A DNA stretch of 64,000 nucleotides from Paraburkholderia sp. C35 (GCF_003121405.1 NZ_QBUY01000001.1:124001-188000), one strand, 5' to 3'. Positions 9,140-19,022 are shown, numbered from the stretch's first letter. Translations and numbers: made by a program. Notes: generated by a model from the sequence alone, not told the origin.

Positions 9140-10902
9140 CCGGCATGCAACTCGACTTCACGCGTGTGCGCATCGCTGCCCGCTTCCTTCTTCGCGCGCC
9201 GCAGCGACGGCGCCGACGACATCAGCAAGCGGGTATACGCATGCTGTGGCGCATCGAACAGCCGTTGCGCATCGCCTGCTTCGACAACGCGCCCATCCTT
9301 GAAAACCAGCACACGGTCGCTGACATGCCGGATCACATCGAGATCGTGCGAGATGAACAGCAGCGACAAACCCAGTTCGGCCTGCAAGGTGCCGAGCAGA
9401 TCGAGCACCTGTGCCTGCACATAGACATCGAGCGCCGAAACAGGCTCGTCGCAGACGATCAGCTCAGGCTGAGGTGCAATCGCACGCGCAATCGCCACGC
9501 GCTGCCGCTGACCGCCCGATAACGACAGCGGCCGCCGTTCGAGATGGCGCGCATCGAGTCCGACATGTTCGAGCAATTCGACACTACGATCGCGTATCTG
9601 CTGCGGATCGAGTGCCGACGTGGTCAACGCTTCAGCGAGCAATTGCCGCACGGTATAACGCGGATCGAACGAACTGAGCGGATCCTGCGGGATGTACTGC
9701 AGTTTTGGGCGCAACGCACGGCGCGCCGCCTCATGCACGCCTGCGCCATTCCATTGCGTGCCGAGAAAGCGCACCTGGCCCGCCGACGGCGCCGCGAGTC
9801 CGAGCACGAGCTTCGCACATGTGCTCTTGCCCGAACCCGATTCGCCGACAATACCAACTACTTCACCTCGCCGCACCTCGAAAGAAACATCGTCGAGCGC
9901 GATGAACTCGCCTGTGTCGGTGGCGCGCTTGCTTGCGCCTCGCCGCTGATATCGCTTGCCGACCGCTTCGACCTGCAACAACGCTTCATCCGACACCCGC
10001 TGGCGAGGCGGCAACGGATCACGCCCGATCAGCGACGCATGTCCGGAAGGCGCGTCATCATCGAGACGCGCCGACGTCAGCCGCTGCCCCCGCGAGCCAG
10101 CAGACGGCTGCGCAGCGATCAGCCGCCGCGTGTAGGCATGCGCCGGACGCGTCAACACCTCATGCGTCGCGCCGCTTTCCACCACTTCGCCGCGATGCAT
10201 CACCAGCACGCGGTCGGCTACCTCCGCCACCACGGCGAGATCGTGCGACACCAGCAGCACACCGACGCCTTCACGCAGGCGCGCAGCCAGCACATCGAGA
10301 ATCTGCGCCTGCACCGTCACGTCGAGCGCGGTAGTCGGCTCGTCAGCGATCACGAGCGCCGGGCCCGCGACGATCGCCGACGCGATCAGCGCCCGCTGCC
10401 GCAAACCGCCCGACAACTCGTGCGCATACTGCTGCGCGCGTTGCTCGGGCTCAGGCATGCCGACATCGCGCATCGTCTCCAGCACGCGCGCGCGGCGCGC
10501 CGCACGCGAGTCAGAGCGCACATGCAGCGCGAGCGTCTCTTCAATCTCGGCGCCAATCGTGCGCAACGGATCGAGCGATACCAGCGCGTCCTGCATCACC
10601 AGTCCCGCGAATCCGCCGCGCACGCCGCGCCAGTCGCGCTCGCGAAATTGCAGCGCGCTCCTTCCGTCGATCTCGAAGCGTTGCGCCGAAATCCGCGCGC
10701 CGTGGCCCGCCAGGCCGATCAGGCTGCGCGCCGTCAGGCTCTTTCCGGAACCCGACTCGCCAACGAGCGCAACACATTCGCCTGCGCGTATCGTCAGATC
10801 GACGCCTCGCACCAGCGGTTCGCCATCGTTTGCATCGGGAAAGCGGATCTCGAGTCCACGCACATCGACCAGCGTGCGCGCCGTGGAGAAATCGTTTTTC
10901 AT
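9136..10902 (-). CDS. Peptide-type ABC transporter, double ATP-binding protein (DppD-DppF fusion type)
   Basis: 588 aa from the ATG at 10902 (MKNDFSTART), which overlaps the upstream permease stop by 4 bp; the frame stays open further upstream but is non-coding there. Two complete ABC domains are present: Walker A GESGSGKS at residues 48-55 and 353-360, signatures LSGGLRQR (about 163) and LSGGQRQR (about 465), and Walker B motifs VIADEP and IVCDEP. Fused oligopeptide/nickel/glutathione-type ATPases of this kind power one importer alone. It ends the SBP-permease-permease-ATPase operon and sits tail to tail with the MerR-like gene. Confidence 0.92.
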   Translation of the reverse strand: MKNDFSTARTLVDVRGLEIRFPDANDGEPLVRGVDLTIRAGECVALVGESGSGKSLTARSLIGLAGHGARISAQRFEIDGRSALQFRERDWRGVRGGFAGLVMQDALVSLDPLRTIGAEIEETLALHVRSDSRAARRARVLETMRDVGMPEPEQRAQQYAHELSGGLRQRALIASAIVAGPALVIADEPTTALDVTVQAQILDVLAARLREGVGVLLVSHDLAVVAEVADRVLVMHRGEVVESGATHEVLTRPAHAYTRRLIAAQPSAGSRGQRLTSARLDDDAPSGHASLIGRDPLPPRQRVSDEALLQVEAVGKRYQRRGASKRATDTGEFIALDDVSFEVRRGEVVGIVGESGSGKSTCAKLVLGLAAPSAGQVRFLGTQWNGAGVHEAARRALRPKLQYIPQDPLSSFDPRYTVRQLLAEALTTSALDPQQIRDRSVELLEHVGLDARHLERRPLSLSGGQRQRVAIARAIAPQPELIVCDEPVSALDVYVQAQVLDLLGTLQAELGLSLLFISHDLDVIRHVSDRVLVFKDGRVVEAGDAQRLFDAPQHAYTRLLMSSAPSLRRAKKEAGSDAHTREVELHAG

Positions 10903-11759
10903 CGCGCTTTGACTCCGTAGACGCGTGACAGATACTTGCCGATCACGGAGAACGCAATCACCGTCAACGTAATCGCCATGCCGGGAAACACGCTCGGCCA
11001 CCAGGCCACTCGCAGTACGTCGCGGCCTTCGGCGAGCATCACGCCCCATTCGGGCGTCGGCGGCTGCGGGCCGAGACCCAGAAAGCTCAGAGCGGACACC
11101 GCGATGATCGCGCTGCCGATATCGATGGTGGCGATCACGGGTATCGCGGCCAGCACGTTCGGCAGGATGTGACGCAGAAACACCTCGCGGCGCGTCTGCC
11201 CCCACACCACCGCATGCGTCACATAGTCGGCGCGGCGCACCACCAGCGTCTGCGCGCGCAGCACACGGCCGAACTTCGGAATCCCCGCGATGCCGACTGC
11301 CACGGCAATATTGACGATGCCCTGACCAAGAAACGTCACGACGAACAGCGACAGAAGAATCGGCGGAAAGGCCGACAGCACGTCGAACACGCGCGACGCG
11401 CTTTCATCGACGGCACGACGTCCCAACCCCGCCGTCATGCCGATCACGAGACCGATCAGCAGACTGACAATCATGCTGGCAAGCCCGATCAGCAGCGAAT
11501 AGCGCGCGCCATACACGACGCGCGCCAACACGTCGCGGCCGATGCGGTCCGTGCCGAACCAGTGTGTGGCGTCAGGCGCCTGCATCGCGTGGGCAACGTC
11601 GCTGACGAGGGGATCGTAGGACGTCACAACTTGCGGAAAAGCCAGCGCAAAAGCCAGCGCCAGCAGAAATGCGGCCGATACCCACACCGCTGCGGGCAGA
11701 CGGCTGACAAGCGTCAGGCGACGCGGCTGTGCAACGCCAGCCGTAGAAAGATCACTCAT
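10899..11759 (-). CDS. Peptide-type ABC transporter permease (DppC/OppC family)
   Basis: 286 aa starting MSDLSTAGV at 11759, in the 4-bp overlap with the preceding permease gene. It shows an N-terminal membrane helix, the DppC hallmark HWFGTDRIGRDVLARVVYGAR, and the cytoplasmic EAA loop with GIAGIPKFGRVLR near 165-180, plus SALSFLGLGPQPPTPEWG near the C-terminus. It pairs with the DppB-like subunit to form the channel. Overlaps at both ends indicate tight translational coupling within the operon. Confidence 0.92.
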   Translation of the reverse strand: MSDLSTAGVAQPRRLTLVSRLPAAVWVSAAFLLALAFALAFPQVVTSYDPLVSDVAHAMQAPDATHWFGTDRIGRDVLARVVYGARYSLLIGLASMIVSLLIGLVIGMTAGLGRRAVDESASRVFDVLSAFPPILLSLFVVTFLGQGIVNIAVAVGIAGIPKFGRVLRAQTLVVRRADYVTHAVVWGQTRREVFLRHILPNVLAAIPVIATIDIGSAIIAVSALSFLGLGPQPPTPEWGVMLAEGRDVLRVAWWPSVFPGMAITLTVIAFSVIGKYLSRVYGVKAR

Positions 11760-12685
11760 GATGCGCGCAGCCTCGGATCGATGAACAGATACAGCACGTC
11801 GAGCAGCGTCGAGATCGCCACGTGCACGAACGCGGCCAGCAGCACCACGGCCAGCACGACGGGCACGTCCTGCGACGTCACCGCCGTCAACGTCACGCTG
11901 CCGATGCCGGGCCGGCCGAACATCTTCTCGGTGATCACCGCGCCGCCCAGCAGGCCGCCGATCAGCCACCCGCCCAACGTGACGACGGGCAACAACGCAT
12001 GACGCAGCACATGCCGCGTGCGCAGCGCAAATTCGGACACACCGCGCGCCCTCACCGTCGTCACGAAAGGCCGTTCGAACACGGCCTCCAGCGCTTCACG
12101 CATGACCTGCGACAGCACGCCCGCTGTCGGCAGCGCCAGCGTCACGGCGGGCAGCACCAGTGCGCGCCAGCCCGCCGCGCCCGACACCGGAACCCGCCGC
12201 CAGTGAAACGAGAACACGATCAGCAGCAACAGCCCGAGCCAGAACACGGGCGACGACGTGAACAGCAATTCGAGCGCGGATGCGATGCGGCTCGCCCACG
12301 CATGGCGGCCCGCCGCCAGCCCCGCCGTCGAGGTCGCAACGAGCAAGGCGAGCACGATGGCCAGCACGCCCGCCGCACAGGCGAGCTGGATGGTCGGCCA
12401 CAACTGGCTGCCGAGCACGGCCAGCACCGGCTGCTGCATCACGAAGGACGTGCCGAGATCGCCACGCGCGAGACGCAGCAGGAACTGTCCGTACTGCCAG
12501 AGCAGGCTGTGATCGAGGCCCCACTGTGCGGCAATGGCTTCACGCAAGCCGGGATACGCGAGGTCGCCCGCCAGCACGTCCTCGATACGGCCCGGCAGTG
12601 CGTGAATCGCGAGAAAGGCCGTGGTCGCCGCGAGCCACATCACCAGCATGCCCGTCAGCACACGCGTGACAAGCTGCCTGATCAC
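11756..12685 (-). CDS. Peptide-type ABC transporter permease (DppB/OppB family)
   Basis: 309 aa. It begins MIRQLVTRVLTGMLVMWLA, the usual first helix of DppB proteins, followed by LPGRIEDVLAG and GDLGTSFVMQQPV. The C-terminal part has VTTVRARGVSEFALRTRHVLRHALLPV (EAA loop) and ends IDPRLRAS, typical of the family. It follows the binding-protein gene after 1 bp and overlaps the next permease gene by 4 bp. Confidence 0.92.
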   Translation of the reverse strand: MIRQLVTRVLTGMLVMWLAATTAFLAIHALPGRIEDVLAGDLAYPGLREAIAAQWGLDHSLLWQYGQFLLRLARGDLGTSFVMQQPVLAVLGSQLWPTIQLACAAGVLAIVLALLVATSTAGLAAGRHAWASRIASALELLFTSSPVFWLGLLLLIVFSFHWRRVPVSGAAGWRALVLPAVTLALPTAGVLSQVMREALEAVFERPFVTTVRARGVSEFALRTRHVLRHALLPVVTLGGWLIGGLLGGAVITEKMFGRPGIGSVTLTAVTSQDVPVVLAVVLLAAFVHVAISTLLDVLYLFIDPRLRAS

Positions 12686-12686
12686 G

Positions 12687-14384
12687 TCAGCCTCCCTGCT
12701 TCTCGACCCAGATGTCGTACGAACTCGCCGGGCCGTCGAGTTGCGGCTCGAAGCCTACGCCATGCACCGTCGATTTCGCGGCAAGGTGATACGCAGGTGC
12801 AAAGAGCGGCACGATGAACGCCTCATCGACTGCGCGCTTCTGCACGAAGGCAAGCAGCTTGCGGCGCTCGTCGCCGACCGGCTGCAGCCGCGCCCGGTTG
12901 ATCGTATCGACGATGGTCTGATCCGGCGTTTTGATCGCGTTGTACAGGAAGCCCTGGTCGCCCAGCATGTCCCACAGCTCCATCGCCACGTCGGACGGAT
13001 TGTCGGTGTTCGGGTAGATGGTCCAGTTGCCCGTGGCCTTCTGGTTCGCGAAATCGCCCGCCGTCGTGATACGCAGCCCGAGATCGAGACCGATGTTCTG
13101 GCGCAACGCCGACTGGATCGCGCGGATCAGCACGTCGCGGCTGTCGCGCACGTAGGGCTGCGGGTAGCCGACTTCGATCGACAGGCGCTTGCCGTCCCTG
13201 GTACGGAAGCCTTCGCTGTCGCGCGTAGTCCAACCTGCTTCGTCGAGCAGGCGGTTGGCCTCCTTGACGTCGTTGCCCCACGACTGTTTGAGTTGCGCGT
13301 TGTAATCGGGATTATCCGGCCCGATGTTCGACCAGGCCCGCTGAACTGTGCCGAGATACACGCTCTTGACGATCGCATCGAGATCGAAGCCGTCGCGCAG
13401 CGCGCGCCGCACGCGGACGTCGTTTGCGGGTGCGACCGTGTAGTTGATGTTCAACGTGAACGATGTCGTCGCCGATGGGCCGGTCAGATACTGGAAGCCG
13501 TCCACCTTGTCGAACACGCTGACGTCGGTGGGCTGTACGCCTTCGATCAGGTCCACCTGCCCCGAACTGAGCGCGCCCGTGCGTACGGCGGCCTCGGGCA
13601 GAAAGCGGTATGTCACATGTTCGAGGTACGCGGCGCCCTGGTGTTGTGCATTGTCCGGCGCCCACTTGTACGCAGGGTTACGCGTGAACGTCGCTGACTG
13701 TCCGCGCTGATACGAGCTGAACACGAACGGCCCGGTGCCAACGATGCCCGGCCCGCCGCCGCACAGATCCTTGTTGTCGGCGAGCGCTTTCGGCGAGATG
13801 AAGCCGAGTTTCACGCTCGACAGCGATTCGAGCGTGGTGGAATCCGGCTGTTTCATCACGAGCCGCACGACATACGGCGACACCACTTCGGCGTGATCGA
13901 AATGCACCAGCAACGAGGCCGATGCCGAGGTCGTACTGACGTTCTTCAGGATGTAGTCGAAGTTGGCCTTGACGGCGTTCGCATCGAACGGCGTGCCATC
14001 GGTGAAGTGCACGTCGTCGCGCAGATTGAAGGTGTAGCTCTTGCCGTCGTCAGCGACCGTCCAGGATCTGGCGAGCCACGGCGCGTAGGTGCCGTCTGTC
14101 TTCTTGCTGATCAGCGAATCGATGTAATTGCGGATCACCCAGAACGCGTTCTGCTGCGACGAGCGATGCGGATCGAAGCAGGCTGGCTCGGTCGTCACAC
14201 CCCAGGTCAGCGAGCCGCCCGAAACGGGCTTCAATGCTTGCGCGCGTTGCGCATTCGTATCGGCGTCCGATTTGCTGCAGCCGGTCAGCAGCAAGGATGC
14301 GCCGACAGCCAGTGCGCCGAGGAGTGCGAAAGAGGTGTTATTCGAATGATTTGCGCGTGTGCGGCGGGAGACGTCGTGAATCAT
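12687..14384 (-). CDS. Peptide/organosulfur-type ABC transporter lipoprotein binding protein (SBP_bac_5; TIGR04028-like)
   Basis: 565 aa from the ATG at 14384; an in-frame TTG at 14450 would add 22 residues before the signal peptide and is less likely. A lipoprotein signal ends in the lipobox LLTGC, so the protein should be anchored to a membrane by its N-terminal cysteine. The rest is a family-5 solute-binding protein (TWGVTTEPACFDPHRSSQQ, YTFNLRDDVHFTDGTPFDA, SIEVGYPQPYVRDSRDV). It resembles the KPN_01854-type binding proteins that accompany luciferase-like monooxygenases and Avi_7169/7170 proteins, as it does here. Ligand unknown. Confidence 0.85.
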   Translation of the reverse strand: MIHDVSRRTRANHSNNTSFALLGALAVGASLLLTGCSKSDADTNAQRAQALKPVSGGSLTWGVTTEPACFDPHRSSQQNAFWVIRNYIDSLISKKTDGTYAPWLARSWTVADDGKSYTFNLRDDVHFTDGTPFDANAVKANFDYILKNVSTTSASASLLVHFDHAEVVSPYVVRLVMKQPDSTTLESLSSVKLGFISPKALADNKDLCGGGPGIVGTGPFVFSSYQRGQSATFTRNPAYKWAPDNAQHQGAAYLEHVTYRFLPEAAVRTGALSSGQVDLIEGVQPTDVSVFDKVDGFQYLTGPSATTSFTLNINYTVAPANDVRVRRALRDGFDLDAIVKSVYLGTVQRAWSNIGPDNPDYNAQLKQSWGNDVKEANRLLDEAGWTTRDSEGFRTRDGKRLSIEVGYPQPYVRDSRDVLIRAIQSALRQNIGLDLGLRITTAGDFANQKATGNWTIYPNTDNPSDVAMELWDMLGDQGFLYNAIKTPDQTIVDTINRARLQPVGDERRKLLAFVQKRAVDEAFIVPLFAPAYHLAAKSTVHGVGFEPQLDGPASSYDIWVEKQGG

Positions 14385-14681
14385 CGGGAAAGAGTGTGGA
14401 GAGCAATCCCGCAGCCTAAGTAAAGACTTTCCCCTTCTCCAACGAATCAATCTTGCTAACGATATGTGCCGCGCATGCAGTGAACGCGAGCATGCGCGCT
14501 ATAGCGTCCAGTTCAGACAACATTGCACTGTAAAGCCATGCGATGCTCTCCTTTTCACGCATGTGGCAACTCGCTTAGCATCTTTTCTCGATAGCAAAGC
14601 ATCGATCATCGTTAAGAGTTTTGGATAATCAGTGTACAACTGACGTTCGCTTAACCTGCTTGCATTCTGCTTATAGTCTTT

Positions 14682-16028
14682 ATGTCGACCGCTCAACCCG
14701 CCACCCCAACCGCACACACCAACTCGAAGAAAGTCGGATTCGCCGCCTTCTTCGGCACGACCATCGAGTGGTACGACTTCTACATCTACAGTACGGCTTC
14801 GGCACTCATCTTCAGTCACACGTTTTTTCCGCCTTCGACCAATCCATTGACGGGCATCCTCGGCGCATTCGCTGCATATGGCGTGGGCTTTTTCGCGCGG
14901 CCGCTCGGGGCCGTCTTCGCGGGACACTTCGGCGACCGCCTGGGACGCAAGCAGGTGCTGGTGTTCTCGCTCGTCCTGATGGGTATTGCAACCGTGCTGA
15001 CGGGACTGCTGCCCAGCTATGCGACAGCGGGTCTGCTCGCCACTGCGCTGCTCGTGCTGCTGCGCCTGCTTCAGGGCGTGGCGACAGGCGCGGAATGGGG
15101 CGGCGCTTCGCTGCTGGCCGTCGAGCATGCGCGGCCACGTTCGCGCGGGCTGCTCGGCTCGTTCACACAGGCGGGTTCCGCAGCGGGGATGCTGCTCGCG
15201 TCGGCGACGTTTTTGATCGTGCGCTCGTCGCTTTCCGCCGATGCCTTCTCCGCGTGGGGCTGGCGCCTGCCGTTCCTGTTCAGCGTGATCCTCGTCGCAG
15301 TCGGCGTGTTCGTGCGCACACGCATCGACGAACCGGCGCCCTTCATCGCCGTGAAAGCCGAAGGGCGTATCCGCCGTCTGCCTGTCGCGGAGGTGCTGCG
15401 TCATCATCGGCGCGCGCTGTTCGTGACGATCGGCCTGCGCCTGCTGCAGCCCGCGATGTACGCAATCGTGACCACCTACGCGATCAGCTATCTGAACATG
15501 AAACGCGGCGGCGCGTCGGCGGCATTGAGCGCCGTGATTATCGGCTCGATCTTCGCGGTGATTGCGACGCCGCTCTGGGCCGCGCTGTCCGATCGCATCG
15601 GCCGGCGTCGTCCGGCGATCTGGGCCGTGGTCGGTATCAGTTTGCTGGTGTGGCCGTTCTTCTGGTTCCTCGATCACGGCAATCTGGCCTATCTGCCGCT
15701 CGTGTACGCGATCGAGCTCGCTATCTTCGATGCCGCCATCTACGCGCCGGGTGCGGCATGGTTCGCCGAACAGTTTCCCGTGGAAGTGCGTTATAGCGGC
15801 ATCTCGCTGGGCTACCAGATCGGCACGCTGCTGTCGGGCGGGCTGACGCCGTTCGTCGCGGCGGCCCTGCTGGCAGCGGGCAACGGCGCGCCGTGGCTGA
15901 TCTGCGCGTATATCTCCGCGCTCGGCCTGCTGAGCCTGATTGCCGTGCTCGCTGCGGCCGATCCCGTGCGCCGCTCGGCGAGCCAGGCTGCATCGAGTCA
16001 CGCCGAGCAGACGAGCGTTGCGGGCTAA
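14682..16028 (+). CDS. MFS transporter, metabolite:H+ symporter (MHS) family
   Basis: 448 aa with about 12 membrane helices. The N-terminal signature GTTIEWYDFYIYSTASAL is diagnostic of the MHS family (citrate, alpha-ketoglutarate, proline/betaine, shikimate porters). The MFS loop motif GHFGDRLGRKQVL is present, with LSDRIGRRRP as its second-half counterpart. It is divergent from the peptide transporter, and an AhpD-like gene follows after 34 bp. A TTATAG hexamer lies only a few bases before the start, so the mRNA may have a very short leader. The substrate is unknown; an organic acid or organosulfur acid would fit. Confidence 0.87.
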   Translation: MSTAQPATPTAHTNSKKVGFAAFFGTTIEWYDFYIYSTASALIFSHTFFPPSTNPLTGILGAFAAYGVGFFARPLGAVFAGHFGDRLGRKQVLVFSLVLMGIATVLTGLLPSYATAGLLATALLVLLRLLQGVATGAEWGGASLLAVEHARPRSRGLLGSFTQAGSAAGMLLASATFLIVRSSLSADAFSAWGWRLPFLFSVILVAVGVFVRTRIDEPAPFIAVKAEGRIRRLPVAEVLRHHRRALFVTIGLRLLQPAMYAIVTTYAISYLNMKRGGASAALSAVIIGSIFAVIATPLWAALSDRIGRRRPAIWAVVGISLLVWPFFWFLDHGNLAYLPLVYAIELAIFDAAIYAPGAAWFAEQFPVEVRYSGISLGYQIGTLLSGGLTPFVAAALLAAGNGAPWLICAYISALGLLSLIAVLAAADPVRRSASQAASSHAEQTSVAG

Positions 16029-16062
16029 CGCCGACTGGTAAAAGGAAGAGGAAAAGGAATCA

Positions 16063-16671
16063 ATGAGTCAAGACCGTACCCATGCCGACGAAGCGCGCCT
16101 GCTCGGCGCACTCGAACGTAAGCATGCAGGCCCGAAGGCCTTTCGGGCGCTGTCCGCGCCTGTATGGCGCGACGGGCATCTGTCCGAAAAGGACAAGCAT
16201 CTCGTGGCCGTTGCAGTGGCACAGGTAACGCGCTGCGCGTTCTGTATCGAACATCATGCGGAACTGGCGCGCAAATTCGGCGCATCGGAGCAGGAAGCGT
16301 TCGCCGTGAGCTATATCGCGGCAGCGCTGGAATCGCTTGGCGATGCGGCGATCTCCTTCGGCAAGGAGGGCTTCACGCTCGACAACGAAGCGCATCTTGC
16401 TGGCAAGCCTGTCGCGTCCGCGCGAGCGGATTTCCTGCGAGCCGTCTTCGACACCGATGCGCTCAAAGCCGGCTTTGTCTCCATCGTTGCGGCGGCAGTC
16501 GGCTATACGCAAGCAAACGAAGCTCGCCGACAGCTCTTTCACCAGCGGGCACTCGACGCCGATGAACACGTCGAAGCGATGGACGAAGCGTACGCAATCG
16601 TGGTTGTTCTGCGTGCCGGCGCGGTGTATTCACATACGCTGCACGTCGCCAACGCGTTCACCGACGCCTGA
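16063..16671 (+). CDS. Carboxymuconolactone decarboxylase/AhpD-like protein
   Basis: 202 aa. The AhpD core has VTRCAFCIEHHAELARKFG, with Cys58, Cys61 and His65 in the CxxC-x3-H redox arrangement. A second helical stretch with HRQ/HVEAMDE-type residues follows. It lies 34 bp after the MHS transporter and has a purine-rich ribosome-binding region (AAAAGGAATCA), so both genes are probably co-transcribed. It is the third of four AhpD/CMD-fold proteins in the window. Likely a thiol-dependent peroxidase or related redox enzyme; substrate unknown. Confidence 0.8.
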   Translation: MSQDRTHADEARLLGALERKHAGPKAFRALSAPVWRDGHLSEKDKHLVAVAVAQVTRCAFCIEHHAELARKFGASEQEAFAVSYIAAALESLGDAAISFGKEGFTLDNEAHLAGKPVASARADFLRAVFDTDALKAGFVSIVAAAVGYTQANEARRQLFHQRALDADEHVEAMDEAYAIVVVLRAGAVYSHTLHVANAFTDA

Positions 16672-16715
16672 TCTGACGACACACGTTGCGCGAGCGTGGC
16701 AAACGCTCAGTGAGA

Positions 16716-18077
16716 TCAACGCCGGTAGCTCGCGCCGATATGCGGCGCGCTCAGATAGCGGTCACCGCCCAGCAGCTTCTCGCGCAACGTGCCTTCTTCG
16801 TAGTGAGTTTTATACGCGCCACGGCGCTGCAATTCAGGCACGAGATAGCGCACGATGTCGCGGAACGTGCGCGGCGACTCGACCCATGTCAGGTTGAAAC
16901 CATCGATACCCGTTTCCTCGACAATCGACTGCAGTTCATCCGCGACCTGCGATGCATCGCCCACTACCACTGCGCCGCGCCCGCCGATCGACACGAATTC
17001 GACAGCATCGCGCACCGTCCACACCTTATCGGGATCGAGTTTGCTGAACGAGGCGAGCGCCGACTGGCCCGCGTCGGTATCGACATAGGCGAGCGTATCG
17101 TCCGGCTGGTAGCGCGACAGGTCGATGCCCGTCCAGCCTGACAGCAGCGCGAGCGCACCTTCGTAGCTCGCGCGCTCACGATATTCAGCGTAACGGGCCT
17201 GCGCCTGCTGCGCCGTTTCATCGACGATCACGGTCAACATCGCAAAGAGCCGCGCACTGTCCGGCGCGCGGCCCGCTTCGGCGAGCGCAGTGCGCACGCT
17301 CTGCGCGGCTTTGCGCAGGCCGTTACGCGTCGGTGCGCCGAGAAAAATGCACTCGGCGTGCTGGGCCGCGAAACGTGTGCCGCGCTCTGAACCGCCTGCC
17401 TGAAACAGCAGTGGCGTGCGTTGCGGCGACGGCTCACACTGGAAGATGCCGTCCGTCTCGAAGTAGCGCCCCTGATGCGTGATCGCATGAACACGATCGG
17501 GATCGGCGTAGATGCCGTTGACCCGATCACGCACCACCGCGCCTTCTTCCCAACTGCCTTCCCACAGCTTGTAGCAGACGTCGAGAAACTCATCGGCGCG
17601 ATCGTAACGTTCGTCATGCGCGCGCAGCGCGGTATCGCCGAGGCTGCGCGCGCCGCTCTGCAGATACGACGTGACGATATTCCACGCCACCCGTCCGCCG
17701 CTGAGATGATCGAGCGTGTTGAACCGGCGTGCCAGCAGATACGGCGCTTCATACGCGACCGATACCGTCACGCCGAAACCCAGATGCTTCGTCGCGTGTG
17801 CCATCAGCGGGACGAGCACGGTCGGGTCGTTCATCGGCACCTGCGCGGCGGTGCGCACTGCGGCGCGGGCATTCCCGGCGAACACGTCATAGATGCCGAT
17901 CACGTCGCCGAGGAACAGGCCGTCGAACAACCCTTCTTCGAGCAGCTTTGCCAGTTCGACCCAATACGCCGTGTCCAGATAACCAACCGATTGATCTTGC
18001 GGCGCGGCCCACTGCCCCGGCGCGAGATGCACGGCGCAATTCATCATGAAAGCGTTGAAACGGATCTGGCGAGGCAT
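16716..18077 (-). CDS. FMN-dependent monooxygenase, NtaA/SnaA/DszA family
   Basis: 453 aa, the usual length of this bacterial luciferase-like family. Characteristic segments are FNAFMMNCAVHLAPGQWA at the N-terminus, FNTLDHLSGGRVAWNIVTS near residue 140, and GSERGTRFAAQHAECIFLGAP near 230. Members need reduced FMN from a partner reductase and cleave C-S or C-N bonds, for example in dibenzothiophene sulfone or nitrilotriacetate. In this sulfur-rich setting, desulfonation or C-S cleavage is the best guess. The GntR gene lies upstream in the same orientation, and a candidate operator is at 18149-18172. Confidence 0.88.
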   Translation of the reverse strand: MPRQIRFNAFMMNCAVHLAPGQWAAPQDQSVGYLDTAYWVELAKLLEEGLFDGLFLGDVIGIYDVFAGNARAAVRTAAQVPMNDPTVLVPLMAHATKHLGFGVTVSVAYEAPYLLARRFNTLDHLSGGRVAWNIVTSYLQSGARSLGDTALRAHDERYDRADEFLDVCYKLWEGSWEEGAVVRDRVNGIYADPDRVHAITHQGRYFETDGIFQCEPSPQRTPLLFQAGGSERGTRFAAQHAECIFLGAPTRNGLRKAAQSVRTALAEAGRAPDSARLFAMLTVIVDETAQQAQARYAEYRERASYEGALALLSGWTGIDLSRYQPDDTLAYVDTDAGQSALASFSKLDPDKVWTVRDAVEFVSIGGRGAVVVGDASQVADELQSIVEETGIDGFNLTWVESPRTFRDIVRYLVPELQRRGAYKTHYEEGTLREKLLGGDRYLSAPHIGASYRR

Positions 18078-18148
18078 GGCAGGAATCGAGCGTAAAGAAC
18101 GGCATCTTATGTGCGTGCCGCGTCATGGCAAATCATCATTTCGACATT

Positions 18149-18172
18149 CGATATGACTGGAAGCGCATATCG
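18149..18172. promoter_or_regulatory. Inverted repeat upstream of the DszA-like gene
   Basis: CGATATG-N10-CATATCG is a perfect 7-bp inverted repeat in the 109-bp gap between the GntR stop and the start of the DszA-like monooxygenase gene. The position suits an operator for that gene. It does not resemble the GntR palindrome at 19062, so a different regulator may act here. Confidence 0.3.
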
Positions 18173-18186
18173 ACCGTGTTATCGCC

Positions 18187-18924
18187 CTACCGCTTCGACC
18201 GCTCGATTCTCAACTGATACTGGAACGCGTCGCCGCGATAGTTTAGCGCTTCGAACAGCACGGGCGCGCCGTCGCGGCTATACACGACTCGCTCGATACC
18301 GAGCAACGAGCTGCCCGGCTCGACTTCCAGTGCGGCTGCCACTGCCTCGCTTGCGGGCATCGAACGGATGGAGAGGTCGGCATGACCGATGCGCTCGCCG
18401 CAATCCTGCTCGATGACGTGGAAGATGTCGCGGTTCGCCAGATCGGCGGTGAGCAGTTGCTCGCCTATCTCATGCGCCGCGTACGTCACTTCGAACGATA
18501 CGGCCACGCCGTCCAGCATCCGCACGCGCTGGATCTCCGTTACTCGCGCTTGCGCATTCAGTCGCAAGCGGCTCGACAACTGGCTGTTGGCATCCACGAC
18601 ACGCACGCTCTCCACCCGGTTCGACACGCGATGCCCGAGCGGCGTCATTGCCTCCGAAAAGCTCTGCAGCGCGCTGATGTTCTGCACGGCGCGCGATCGT
18701 TGCACGAAGGTGCCCTGACCGTGAATCTTCTCGACCCATCCTTCCTGACGCAGTCGCTCCAGCGCCTGTCGGATCGTGATCCGGCTGACGCCGTACGACT
18801 CGCACAGTTCGTGCTCGGTCGGCAGGCGCGAACCCGGCGGATACGTGCCGTCGAGGATGCGCGCATGCAAGGCGTCACGGACACGGTCATAGAGCGGCGC
18901 GGCTGATTGTCTGGCTTTTCCCAT
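18187..18924 (-). CDS. GntR/HutC-family transcriptional regulator with UTRA domain
   Basis: 245 aa. The N-terminal winged helix (about residues 8-75) includes YPPGSRLPTEHELCESYGVSRITIRQALERL, the GntR signature, followed by WVEKIHGQGTFV. The C-terminal UTRA effector domain spans about 90-240 (SFEVTYAAHEIGEQLL, GSSLLGIERVVYSRDGAPV). It faces away from the RidA-tauABC operon, whose promoter carries a 20-bp palindrome at 19062-19081 with the GT-TATA-AC core typical of HutC-type sites. It is therefore the likely repressor of that operon. UTRA ligands are usually small metabolites. Confidence 0.88.
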   Translation of the reverse strand: MGKARQSAAPLYDRVRDALHARILDGTYPPGSRLPTEHELCESYGVSRITIRQALERLRQEGWVEKIHGQGTFVQRSRAVQNISALQSFSEAMTPLGHRVSNRVESVRVVDANSQLSSRLRLNAQARVTEIQRVRMLDGVAVSFEVTYAAHEIGEQLLTADLANRDIFHVIEQDCGERIGHADLSIRSMPASEAVAAALEVEPGSSLLGIERVVYSRDGAPVLFEALNYRGDAFQYQLRIERSKR

Positions 18925-19022
18925 CGATAGTTGAACCCCAAGTGCGGCAAGGCGTTGCCGGTGCGTGATTGTGCACGACGCGCAAATCGAACGCCGACAT
19001 AAGCATGTCAGAAATGATCGCT

